64,000 nucleotides of DNA. Origin: Portulaca oleracea (taxonomy: Eukaryota > Streptophyta > Magnoliopsida > Caryophyllales > Portulacaceae). The position numbers were made by a program, and so were the translations under genes. This document shows positions 30,646 to 43,150 of this stretch, piece by piece (within the stretch, counting starts at the first letter, position 1; the number at the start of each line of letters is the position of its first letter). The notes under the pieces were generated by a model. It worked only from the letters and a program-made list of their open reading frames with translations, searched no databases and was not told the origin of the DNA. The stretch lies in the NCBI GenBank assembly GCA_029582165.1, contig CM055876.1, positions 16,710,501-16,774,500 on the forward strand, written 5' to 3'.

Positions 30646-32087
30646 TGATGTATAATCGCCCAGCTATATATATCAAGGTTAGCTAAGAGGACCTTAATCC
30701 AGCTTGAAGCTACAAATGACATCTCAGGAAACCTTAACTACGATGGTTTATTAAGCTCAAGGTAGAAAGCGTGAAGGACCTTGATGGTATTCTAGCTTAC
30801 AAGGAGTTACTCTTATATATATATGAGGACATTGACGAGCTTAAATCACTCTTAAAGATAAAAGTCCTTTATTGAGTAATCATCACTCACGGCAGTAGAG
30901 GACCTTATCAAGTGCAGTTCGATATTTTGCTCTATAACTCTAGATCCATACGTCTATTGAGGAAGTCATCGAAAGATATATTGAAGTACATTGAAAGAGC
31001 TTTCCAATGGTTTTTGAATCTTGGAAAATGGACAAGTATTGAAGGAGATATAGCTAGTTCTCTCTAGAGTTGTATTTTAGAAAGTCCTTTATGTTTTTAT
31101 GATGTAATAAATTGATGTATATTTGGTCCCAAATACACATCATGGGATCTAAATAGGAGCTTACATTGAGAAGGAGCTTCAAGCACTCACTAATCTTTCA
31201 CAAATGGAAGATTCTACCAAGGGTAATCAAGTACTTTGCTCTATAGTTCAAGAACCATAAAGCTAAAGGGGAAGTCATCCTAGAGTCGATTGTTCTGCAT
31301 ACCAAGAGCTTTCATTTGGTTTTTGAATCTTGGGAATTGGAGAAGAAACGAGCAAGTTATTCAAGTTTTAATCTAGCTTAGTTCATTTTGGTTCTTTATG
31401 ATGTAATCTTTTAATTAGATGATGTAAGCTAGATCCCTTGTATTTTCTTTCATTTCACATGCCAAGGTGGCCTCTTAATAAGTATAAATAGACCCCTTGG
31501 GTGCCTTGTAAAATCATTCATTCAATATATCAAACACAATTCAAACACATATGATGTTGTTTTCTCTCTAGCTTTTTGTGCTATTTTTCGAATCTCTTTT
31601 AAGTGTTTTCGTCTATCTCTACTTCTAGCCTTGGGTTGGCATCCCTTGGTTGTGAAAGGTAGAATTGGGCTTGAATATATCAAGGAGTTGTATGAAGATG
31701 ATATTATGATCGTTGAAGGTCATATTACTATTGTCTTCATCATGAGTTACAAGCTTCTGAATCTATACTTTGAAGTTATATGAGATTGCTACATTCTGCA
31801 TGAATAAACGAGATTTGAAGCACCACGATGTCATTGGATTATTCATGAGAAAACTTGGAAGAAAGTTGAAGTTCATCAAAGGGATCTATGATGATTTCAA
31901 AGCATTTAAAAAGAGAGTTTGTAATCTCTTCAAGGAGCACAAGAGGTAAAAGCAAGTTTACGTGTACAATACTTTTGGAAAGATCTCTTATAAGAAGAAG
32001 GATGACCTTAGAAGAAGAAGTGTTATGTAACGGTTTAGAAGAAGTTTTGTCTAAGTTTGAGGACAAACTTTTTCAACCGGGGGAGAA
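30646..32087 (+). repeat. Array unit 1 (1,442 bp, aberrant)
   Basis: LTR-A is cut to 467 bp (ends 31,112); LTR-B starts 31,113. The internal part keeps a stretch (about 31,775-31,880, including CATGAATAAACGAGATTTGA) present in N2 at about 16,950-17,055 but absent from units 4-20. It therefore looks nearest to the ancestral internal region. Confidence 0.9.
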
Positions 32088-33339
32088 TGATGTATAATCG
32101 CCCAGCTATATACATCAAGGTTAGCTAAGAGGACCTTAATCCAGCTTGAAGCTACAAATGACATCTAAGGCAACCTTAACTACGATGGTTTATTAAGCTC
32201 AAGGTAGAAAGCGTGAAGGACCTTGATGGTATTCTAGCTTACAAGCAGTTACTCTTATATATAAATGAGGACATTGACGAGCTTAAATCACTCTTGGAGA
32301 TAAAAGTCCTTTATTGAGTAATCATCACTCACGGCAGTAGAGGACCTTATCAAGTGCAGTTCGATATTTTGCTTTATAACTCTAGATCCATATGTCTATT
32401 GAGGAAGTCATCCAAAGACAGCTTGGAGTACATTGAAAGGGCTTTCCAATGGTTTTTGAATCTTAGAAAACGGACAAGTATTGAAGAAGATATAGCTAGT
32501 TCTTTCGAGAGTTGTATTTAGAAAGTCCTTGATGTTTTAATGATGTAATAAATGTAGAGCATGATTTAAGCCTCAAGGGCCTAACTTCTTGATTAGTACA
32601 CGTGCAAGGGGGCTTAGGATTACTATAAATAATCCCCTTAGGCCTCTTGTAATTCATATCACATATCACATAATATACACAAATCAAATCAAAAGCTTTT
32701 GCTTTGTTCTCTCTAACCTTTGCGTTAAAATTTGAGTCTTCTTGAGAGAAGTCTCTTTGAATCTCTTCTTCTATTCTATGATTGCCTATCTTAGATTAGT
32801 GATAGGAAGAGTTGGAGGATCCTAGGAGTGGTGAATCTGTATTTCCTTAAAAGATCCCAAGCCGTTTATGATGTATATTTGGTCCCAAATACACATCATG
32901 GGATCCAAATAAGAGCTTACATTGAAAAGGAGCTTCAAGCACTCACTAATCTCTCAGAAATGGAAGATTCTACCAAGGGTAATCAAGTACTTTGCTCTAA
33001 AGTTCAAGAACCATAAAGCTAATGGGGAAGTCATCCTAGAGTCGATTGTGCTGCATACCAAGAGCTTTCATTTGGTTTTTGAATCTTGGAAATTGGAGAA
33101 GAAAGGAGCAAGTTATTCAAGTTTTAATTTAGCTTAGTTCATTTTGGTTCTTTATGATGTAATCTTTTAATTAGATGATGTAAGCTAGATCCCTTGTATT
33201 TTCTTTCATTTCACATGCCAAGGTGGCCTCTCAATAAGTATAAATAGACCCCTTGGGTGCCTTAGAAGAAGAAGTGTTATGTAACCGTTTAGAAGAAGTT
33301 GTCTAAGTTTGAGGACAAACTTTTTCAACCGGGGGAGAA
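32088..33339 (+). repeat. Array unit 2 (1,252 bp, short form)
   Basis: LTR-A is 781 bp; LTR-B begins 32,869 and is cut at about 33,262, where GGGTGCCTTAG runs straight into AAGAAGAAGTG of the 3' internal part. About 460 bp is missing relative to standard units. Confidence 0.92.
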
Positions 33340-34590
33340 TGATGTATAATCGCCCAGCTATATACATCAAGGTTAGCTAAGAGGAGCTTAATCCAGCTTG
33401 AAGCTACAAATGACATCTAAGGCAACCTAACTACGATGGTTTATTAACGTCAAGGTAGAAAGCGTGAAGGACCTTGATGGTATTCTAGCTTACAAGGAGT
33501 TACTCTTATATATATATGAGGACATTGACGAGCTTAAATCACTCTTGGAGATAAAAGTCCTTTATTGAGTAATCATCACTCACGGCAGTAGAGGACCTTA
33601 TCCAGTGCAGTTCGATATTTTGCTTTATAACTCTAGATCCATACGTCTATTGAGGAAGTCATCCAAAGACAGCTTGGAGTACATTGAAAGGGCTTTCCAA
33701 TGGTTTTTGAATCTTAGAAAACGGACAAGTATTGAAGGAGATATAGCTAGTTCTTTCGAGAGTTGTATTTAGAAAGTCCTTGATGTTTTTATGATGTAAT
33801 AAATGTAGAGCATGATGTAAGCCTCGAGGGCCTAACTTCTTGATTAGTACACGTGCAAGGGGGCTTAGGATTACTATAAATAATCCCCTTAGGCCTCTTG
33901 TAATTCATATCACATATCACATAATATACACAAATCAAATCAAAAGCTTTAGTTTTGTTCTCTCTAACCTTTGCGTTAGAATTTGAGTCTTCTTGAGAGG
34001 AGTCTCTTTGAATCTCTTCTTCTATTCTAAGACTGGCTATCTTAGATTAGTGATAGGAAGAGTTGGAGGATCCTAGGAGTGGTGAATCTGTATTTCCATA
34101 AAAGATCCCAAGCCGTTTATGATGTATAATTGGTCCCAAATACACATCATGGGATCAAAATAAGAGCTTACATTGAAAAGGAGCTTCAAGCACTCACTAA
34201 TCTCTCAGAAATGGAAGATTCTACCAAGGGTAATCAAGTAATTTTCTCTATAGTTCAAGAACCATAAAGCTAATGTGGAAGTCATCCTAGAGTCGATTGT
34301 GCTGCATACCAAGAGCTTTCATTTGCTTTTTGAATCTTGGAAATTGGAGAAGAAACGAGCAAGTTATTCAAGTTTTAATTTAGCTTAGTTCATTTTGGTT
34401 CTTTATGATGTAATCTTTTAATTAGATGATGTAAGCTAGATCCCTTGTATTTTCTTTCATTTCACATGCCAAGGTGGCCTCTCAATAAGTATAAATAGAC
34501 CCCTTGGGTGCCTTAGAAGAAGAAGTGTTATGTAACCGTTTAGAAGAAGTTGTCTAAGTTTGAGGACAAATTTTTTCAACCGGGGGAGAA
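33340..34590 (+). repeat. Array unit 3 (1,251 bp, short form)
   Basis: LTR-B starts 34,120. It has the same internal deletion junction as unit 2, so one was copied from the other. Its LTR-B start reads TATAATTGG, as in units 4-10. Confidence 0.92.
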
Positions 34591-35125
34591 TGATGTATAA
34601 TCGCCCAGCTATATACATCAAGGTTAGCTAAGAGGAGCTTAATCCAGCTTGAAGCTACAAATGACATCTAAGGCAACCTAACTACGATGGTTTATTAACG
34701 TCAAGGTAGAAAGCGTGAAGGACCTTGATGGTATTCTAGCTTACAAGGAGTTACTCTTATATATATATGAGGACATTGACGAGCTTAAATCACTCTTGGA
34801 GATAAAAGTCCTTTATTGAGTAATCATCACTCACGGCAGTAGAGGACCTTATCCAGTGCAGTTCGATATTTTGCTTTATAACTCTAGATCCATACGTCTA
34901 TTGAGGAAGTCATCCAAAGACAGCTTGGAGTACATTGAAAGGGCTTTCCAATGGTTTTTGAATCTTAGAAAACGGACAAGTATTGAAGGAGATATAGCTA
35001 GTTCTTTCGAGAGTTGTATTTAGAAAGTCCTTGATGTTTTTATGATGTAATAAATGTAGAGCATGATGTAAGCCTCGAGGGCCTAACTTCTTGATTAGTA
35101 CACGTGCAAGGGGGCTTAGGATTAC

Positions 35126-35133
35126 TATAAATA
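35126..35133 (+). promoter_or_regulatory. LTR-A TATA box (example, unit 4)
   Basis: TATAAATA lies between inverted arms AAGGGG (35,108-35,113) and CCCCTT (35,136-35,141). The same arrangement recurs in each complete LTR-A of the array and in the LTR-A at 5,768-6,343. Confidence 0.6.
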
Positions 35134-35740
35134 ATCCCCTTAGGCCTCTTGTAATTCATATCACATATCACATAATATACACAAATCAAATCAAAAGCTT
35201 TAGCTTTGTTCTCTCTAACCTTTGCGTTAGAATTTGAGTCTTCTTGAGAGGAGTCTCTTTGAATCTCTTCTTCTATTCTAAGACTGGCTATCTTAGATTA
35301 GTGATAGGAAGAGTTGGAGGATCCTAGGAGTGGTGAATCTGTATTTCCTTAAAAGATCCCAAGCCGTTTATGATGTATAATTGGTCCCAAATACACATCA
35401 TGGGATCCAAATAAGAGCTTACATTGAAAAGGAGCTTCAAGCACTCACTAATCTCTCAGAAATGGAAGATTCTACCAAGGGTAATCAAGTACTTTTCTCT
35501 ATAGTTCAAGAACCATAAAGCTAATGTGGAAGTCATCCTAGAGTCGATTGTTCTGCATACCAAGAGCTTTCATTTGATTTTTGAATCTTGGAAATTGGAG
35601 AAGAAACGAGCAAGTTATTCAAGTTTTAATCTAGCTTAGTTCATTTTGGTTCTTTATGATGTAATCTTTTAATTAGATGATGTAAGCTAGATCCCTTGTA
35701 TTTTCTTTCATTTCACACGCCAAGGTGGCCTCTCAATTAG

Positions 35741-35748
35741 TATAAATA
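35741..35748 (+). promoter_or_regulatory. LTR-B TATA box (example, unit 4)
   Basis: TATAAATA occurs in AGTATAAATAGACCCCTTGG and recurs in nearly every unit. Units 17 and 18 have TGTAAATA instead. Confidence 0.6.
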
Positions 35749-36303
35749 GACCCCTTGGGTGCCTTGTAAAATCATTCATTCAATATATCAAACACAACTC
35801 AAACACATATGATGTTGTTTTCTCTCTAGCTTTTTGAGCTAGTTTTCGAATCTCTTTTGGGAGTTTTCGTCTATCTCTACTTCTAGCCTTAGGTTGGCAT
35901 CCCTTGGTGGTGAAAGGTAGAATTGGGCTTGAATATATCAAGGAGTTGTTTGAAGATGTTATTATGATCGTTGAAGATCATTCTGCAAAGATGGAACGTC
36001 GCATTACTATTGTCTTCATCATGAGTTACAAGCTTGTGAATCTATACTTTGAAGTTGAGAAGTTGAGAAGTTATACTTTGAAGGTTATTCTTCAAAGGGA
36101 TCTATGACGATTTCAAAGCATTTCAAAAGAGAGTTTGTAATCTCTTCAACGAACACAAGAGGAAGAAGCAAGTTGACGTGTACAATACTTTTGGAAAGAT
36201 CTCTTATAAGAAGAAGGATGAGCTTAGAAGAAGAAGTGTTATGTAACGGTTTAGAAGAAGTTTTGTCTAAGTTTGAGGACAAACTTTTTCAACCGGGGGA
36301 GAA

Positions 36304-38016
36304 TGATGTATAATCGCCCAACTATATACATCAAGGTTAGCTAAGAGGACCTTAATCCAGCTTGAAGCTACAAATGACATCTAAGGCAACCTTAACTACG
36401 ATGGTTTATTAAGCTCAAGGTAGAAAGCGCGAAGCACCTTGATGGTATTCTAGCTTACAAGGAGTTACTCTTATATATATATGAGGACATTGACGAGCTT
36501 AAATCACTCTTGGAGATAAAAGTCCTTTATTGAGTAATCATCACTCACGGCAGTAGAGGACCTTATCAAGTACAGTTCGATATTTTGCTTTATAACTCTA
36601 GATCCATACGTCTATTGAGGAAGTCATCCAAAGACAGCTTGTAGTACATTGAAAGGGCTTTCCAATGGTTTTTGAATCTTAGAAAACGGACAAGTATTGA
36701 AGGAGATATAGCTAGTTCTTTCGAGAGTTGTATTTAGAAAGTCCTTGATGTTTTTATGATGTAATAAATGTAGAGCATGATGTATGCCTCAAGGGCCTAA
36801 CTTCTTGATTAGTACACGTGCAAGGGGGCTTAGGATACTATAAATAATCCCCTTAGGCCTCTTGTAATTCATATCACATATCACATAATATACACAAATC
36901 AAATCAAAAGCTTTTGCTTTGTTCTCTCTAACCTTTGCATTAGAATTTGAGTCTTCTTGAGAGGAGTCTCTTTGAATCTCTTCTTCTATTCTAAGATTGG
37001 CTATCTTAGATTAGTGATAGGAAGAGTTGGAGGATCCTAGGAGTGGTGAATCTGTATTTCCTTAAAAGATCCCAAGCCGTTTATGATGTATAATTGGTCC
37101 CAAATACACATCCTGGGATCCAAATAAGAGCTTACATTGAAAAGGAGCTTCAAGCACTCACTAATCTCTCAGAAATGGAAGATTCTACCAAGGGTAATCA
37201 AGTACTTTGCTCTATAGTTCAAGAACCACAAAGCTAATGGGGAAGTCATCCTAGAGTCGATTGTTCTGCATACCAAGAGCTTTCATTTGGTTTTTGAATC
37301 TTGGAAATTGGAGAAGAAACGAGCAAGTTATTCAAGTTTTAATCTAGCTTAGTTCATTTTGGTTCTTTATGATGTAATCTTTTAATTAGATGATGTAAGC
37401 TAGATCCCTTGTATTTTCTATCATTTCACACGCCAAGGTGGCCTCTCAATTAGTATAAATAGACCCCTTGGGTCCCTTGTAAAATCATTCATTCAATATA
37501 TCAAATACAACTCAAACACACATGATGTTGTTTTCTCTCTAGCTTTTTGTGCTAGTTTTCGAATCTCTTTTGGGAGTTTTGGTCTATCTCTACTTCTAGC
37601 CTTGGGTTGGCATCCCTTGGTGGTGAAAGGTAGAATTGGGCTTGAATATATCAAGGATTTGTTTGAAGATGTTATTATGATCGTTGAAGATCATTCTTCA
37701 AAGATGGAACGTCGCATTACTATTGTCTTCATCATGAGTTACAAGCTTGTGAATCTATACTTTGAAGTTGAGAAGTTGAGAAGTTGTACTTTGAATGTTA
37801 TTCTTCAAAGGGATCTATGATGATTTCAAAGCATTTCAAAAGAGAGTTTGTAATCTCTTCAACGAACACAAGAGGAAGAAGCAAGTTGACGTGTACAATA
37901 CTTTTGGAAAGATCTCTTATAAGAAGAAGGATGAGCTTAGAAGAAGAAGTGTTATGTAACGGTTTAGAAGAAGTTTTGTCTAAGTTTGAGGACAAAGTTT
38001 TTCAACCGGGGGAGAA
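36304..38016 (+). repeat. Array unit 5 (1,713 bp)
   Basis: LTR-B starts 37,084. LTR-A begins with CGCCCAACTAT, a variant seen again only in unit 21. Confidence 0.93.
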
Positions 38017-39726
38017 TGATGTATAATCGCCCAGCTATATACATCAAGGTTAGCTAAGAGGACCTTAATCCAGCTTGAAGCTACAAATGACATCTAAGGC
38101 AACCTTAACTACGATGGTTTATTAAGCTCAAGGTAGAAAGCGTGAAGCACCTTGATGGTATTCTAGCTTACAAGGAGTTACTCTTATATATATTTGAGGA
38201 CATTGACGAGCTTAAATCACTCTTGGAGATAAAAGTCCTTTATTGAGTAATCATCACTCACGGCAGTAGAGGACCTTATCAAGTGCAGTTCGATATTTTG
38301 CTTTATAACTCTAGATCCATACGTCTATTGAGGAAGTCATCCAAAGACAGCTTGGAGTACATTGAAAGGGCTTTCCAATGGTTTTTGAATCTTAGAAAAC
38401 GGACAAGTATTGAAGGAGATATAGCTAGTTCTTTCGAGAGTTGTATTTAGAAAGTCCTTGATGTTTTTATGATGTAATAAATGTAGAGCATGATGTAAGC
38501 CTCAAGGGCCTAACTTCTTGATTAGTACACGTGCAAGGGGGCTTAGGATACTATAAATAATCCCCTTAGGCCTCTTGTAATTCATATCACATATCACATA
38601 ATATACACAAATCAAATCAAAAGCTTTTGCTTTGTTCTCTCTAACCTTTGCATTAGAATTTGAGTCTTCTTGAGAGAAGTCTCTTTGAATCTCTTCTTCT
38701 ATTCTAAGATTGGCTATCTTAGATTAGTGATAGGAAGAGTTGGAGGATCCTAGGAGTGGTGAATCTGTATTTCCTTAAAAGATCCCAAGCCGTTTATGAT
38801 GTATAATTGGTCCCAAATACACATCATGGGATCCAAATAAGAGCTTACATTGAAAAGGAGCTTCAAGCACTCACTAATCTCTCAGAAATGGAAGATTCTA
38901 CCAAGGGTAATCAAGTACTTTGCTCTATAGTTCAAGAACCATAAAGCTAAAGGGGAAGTCATCCTAGAGTCGATTGTTCTTCATACCAAGAGCTTTCATT
39001 TGGTTTTTGAATCTTTGGAATTGGAGAAGAAACGAGCAAGTTATTCAAGTTTTAATCTAGCTTAGTTCATTTTGGTTCTTTATGATGTAATCTTTTAATT
39101 AGATGATGTAAGCTAGATTCTTGTATTTTCTATCATTTCACACGCCAAGGTGGGCTCTCAATTAGTATAAATAGACCCCTTGGGTCCCTTGTAAAATCAT
39201 TCATTCAATATATCAAATACAACTCAAACACACATGATGTTGTTTTCTCTCTAGCTTTTTGTGCTAGTTTTCGAATCTCTTTTGGGAGTTTTCGTCTATC
39301 TCTACTTCTAGCCTTGGGTTGGCATCCCTTGGTGGTGAAAGGTAGAATTGGGCTTGAATATATCAAGGAGTTGTTTGAAGATGTTATTATGATCGTTGAA
39401 GATCATTCTTCAAAGATGGAACGTCGCATTACTATTGTCTTCATCATGAGTTACAAGCTTGTGAATCTATACTTTGAAGTTGAGAAGTTGAGAAGTTGTA
39501 CTTTGAAGGTTATTCTTCAAAGGGATCTATGATGATTTCAAAGCATTTCAAAAGAGAGTTTGTAATCTCTTCAACGAACACAAGAAGAAGAAGCAAGTTG
39601 ACGTGTACAATACTTTTGGAAAGATCTCTTATAAGAAGAAGGATGAGCTTAGAAGAAGAAGTGTTATGTAACGGTTTAGAAGAAGTTTTGTCTAAGTTTG
39701 AGGACAAAGTTTTTCAACCGGGAGAA
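38017..39726 (+). repeat. Array unit 6 (1,710 bp)
   Basis: LTR-B starts 38,797. The closing polypurine tract is shortened to GGGAGAA. Confidence 0.93.
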
Positions 39727-41436
39727 TGATGTATAATCGCCACTATATACATCAAGGTTAGCTAAGACGACCTTAATCCAGCTTGAAGCTACAAATGACA
39801 TCTAAGGCAACCTTAACTACGATGGTTTATTAAGCTCAAGGTAGAAAGCGTGAAGCACCTTGATGGTATTCTAGCTTACAAGGAGTTACTCTTATATATA
39901 TTTGAGGACATTGACGAGCTTAAATCACTCTTGGAGATAAAAGTCCTTTATTGAGTAATCATCACTCACGGCAGTAGAGGACCTTATCAAGTGCAGTTCG
40001 ATATTTTGCTTTATAACTCTAGATCCATACGTCTATTGAGGAAGTCATCCAAAGACAGCTTGGAGTACATTGAAAGGGCTTTCCAATGGTTTTTGAATCT
40101 TAGAAAACGGACAAGTATTGAAGGAGATATAGCTAGTTCTTTCGAGAGTTGTATTTAGAAAGTCCTTGATGTTTTTATGATGTAATAAATGTAGAGCATG
40201 ATGTAAGCCTCAAGGGCCTAACTTCTTGATTAGTACAAGTGCAAGGGGGCTTAGGATACTATAAATAATCCCCTTAGGCCTCTTGTAATTCATATCACAT
40301 ATCACATAATATACACAAATCAAATCAAAAGCTTTTGCTTTGTTCTCTCTAACCTTTGCATTAGAATTTGAGTCTTCTTGAGAGAAGTCTCTTTCAATCT
40401 CTTCTTCTATTCTAAGATTGGCTATCTTAGATTAGTGATAGGAAGAGTTGGAGGATCCTAGGAGTGGTGAATCTGTATTTCCTTAAAAGATCCCAAGCCG
40501 TTTATGATGTATAATTGGTCCCAAATACACATCATGGGATCCAAATAAGAGCTTACATTGAAAAGGAGCTTCAAGCACTCACTAATCTCTCAGAAATGGA
40601 AGATTCTACCAAGGGTAATCAAGTAATTTTCTCTATAGTTCAAGAACCATAAAGCTAATGTGGAAGTCATCCTAGAGTCGATTGTGCTGCATACCAAGAG
40701 CTTTCATTTGCTTTTTGAATCTTGGAAATTGGAGAAGAAACGAGCAAGTTATTCAAGTTTTAATCTAGCTTAGTTCATTTTGGTTCTTTATGATGTAATC
40801 TTTTAATTAGATGATGTAAGCTAGATTCTTGTATTTTCTATCATTTCACACGCCAAGGTGGGCTCTCAATTAGTATAAATAGACCCCTTGGGTCCCTTGT
40901 AAAATCATTCATTCAATATATCAAATACAACTCAAACACACATGATGTTGTTTTCTCTCTAGCTTTTTGTGCTAGTTTTCGAATCTCTTTTGGGAGTTTT
41001 CGTCTATCTCTACTTCTAGCCTTGGGTTGGCATCCCTTGGTGGTGAAAGGTAGAATTGGGCTTGAATATATCAAGGAGTTGTTTGAAGATGTTATTATGA
41101 TCGTTGAAGATCATTCTTCAAAGATGGAACGTCGCATTACTATTGTCTTCATCATGAGTTACAAGCTTGTGAATCTATACTTTGAAGTTGAGAAGTTGAG
41201 AAGTTGTACTTTGAAGGTTATTCTTCAAAGGGATCTATGATGATTTCAAAGCATTTCAAAAGAGAGTTTGTAATCTCTTCAACGAACACAAGAAGAAGAA
41301 GCAAGTTGACGTGTACAATACTTTTGGAAAGATCTCTTATAAGAAGAAGGATGAGCTTAGAAGAAGAAGTGTTATGTAACGGTTTAGAAGAAGTTTTGTC
41401 TAAGTTTGAGGACAAACTTTTTCAACCGGGGGAGAA
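39727..41436 (+). repeat. Array unit 7 (1,710 bp)
   Basis: LTR-B starts 40,505. The LTR-A hairpin loop has lost two bases (CGCCACTATA). Confidence 0.93.
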
Positions 41437-43150
41437 TGATGTATAATCGCCCAGCTATATACATCAAGGTTAGCTAAGAGGACCTTAATCCAGCTTGAAG
41501 CTACAAATGACATCTAAGGCAACCTTAACTACGATGGTTTATTAAGCTCAAGGTAGAAAGCGTGAAGGACCTTGATGGTATTCTAGCTTACAAGGAGTTA
41601 CTCTTATATATATATGAGGACATTGACGAGCTTAAATCACTCTTGGAGATAAAAGTCCTTTATTGAGTAATCATCACTCACTGCAATAGAGGACCTTATC
41701 AAGTGCAGTTCGATATTTTGCTTTATAACTCTAGATCCATACGTCTATTGAGGAAGTCATCCAAAGACAGATTGGAGTACATTGAAAGGGCTTTCCAATG
41801 GTTTTTGAATCTTGGAAAACGGACAAGTATTGAAGGAGATATAGCTAGTTCTTTCTAGAGTTGTATTTAGAAAGTCCTTGATGTTTTTATGATGTAATAA
41901 ATGTAGAGCATGATGTAAGCCTCAAGGGCCTAACTTCTTGATTAGTACACGTGCAAGGGGGCTTAGGATTACTATAAATAATCCCCTTAGGCCTCTTGTA
42001 ATTCATATCACATATCACATAATATACACAAATCAAATCAAAAGCTTTTGCTTTGTTCTCTCTAACCTTTGCATTAGAATTTGAGTCTTCTTGAGAGAAG
42101 TCTCTTTCAATCTCTTCTTCTATTCTAAGATTGGCTATCTTAGATTAGTGATAGGAAGAGTTGGAGGATCCTAGGAGTGGTGAATCTGTATTTCCTTAAA
42201 AGATCCCAAGCCGTTTATGATGTATAATTGGTCCCAAATACACATCATGGGATCCAAATAAGAGCTTACATTGAAAAGGAGCTTCAAGCACTCACTAATC
42301 TCTCAGAAATGGAAGATTCTACCAAGGGTAATCAAGTACTTTGCTCTATAGTTCAAGAACCATAAAGCTAAAGGGGAAGTCATCCTAGAGTCGATTGTTC
42401 TTCATACCAAGAGCTTTCATTTGGTTTTTGAATCTTGGGAATTGGAGAAGAAACGAGCAAGTTATTCAAGTTTTAATCTAGCTTAGTTCATTTTGGTTCC
42501 TTATGATGTAATCTTTTAATTAGATGATTTAAGCTAGATCCCTTGTATTTTCTATCATTTCACACGCCAAGGTGGGCTCTCAATTAGTATAAATAGACCC
42601 CTTGGGTCCCTTGTAAAATCATTCATTCAATATATCAAATACAAACCAAACACACATGATGCTGTTTTCTCTCTAGCTTTTTGTGCTAGTTTTCGAATCT
42701 CTTTTGGGAGTTTTCGTCTATCTCTACTTCTAGCCTTGGGTTGGCATCCCTTGGTGGTGAAAGGTAGAATTGGGCTTGAATATATCAAGGAGTTGTATGA
42801 AGATGTTATTATGATCGTTGAAGGTCATTCTTCAAAGATGGAACGTCGTGTTACTATTTTCTTCATCATGAGTTACAAGCTAGTGAATCTATACTTTGAA
42901 GTTGAGAAGTTGAGAAGTTATACTTTGAAGGTCAATCTTCAAAGGGATCTATGATGATTTCAAAGCAGTTAGAAAGAGAGTTTGTAATCTCTTCAAGGAA
43001 CACAAGAAGAAGAAGCAAGTTGACGTGTACAATACTTTTGGAAAGATCTCTTATAAGAAGAAGGATGAGCTTAGAAGAAGAAGTGTTATGTAACGGTTTA
43101 GAAGAAGTTTTATCTAAGTTTGAGGACAAACTTTTTCAACCGGGGGAGAA
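41437..43150 (+). repeat. Array unit 8 (1,714 bp)
   Basis: LTR-B starts 42,218. Its internal part (42,951 on) reads TTCAAGG, the form of distal units 12-20, unlike its neighbours (TTCAACG). Confidence 0.93.

Larger units (their letters stand above)
34591..36303 (+). repeat. Array unit 4 (1,713 bp, first standard unit)
   Basis: LTR-B starts 35,371. TATA boxes at 35,126-35,133 (LTR-A) and 35,741-35,748 (LTR-B). Its LTR-A resembles those of units 2 and 3. Confidence 0.93.
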
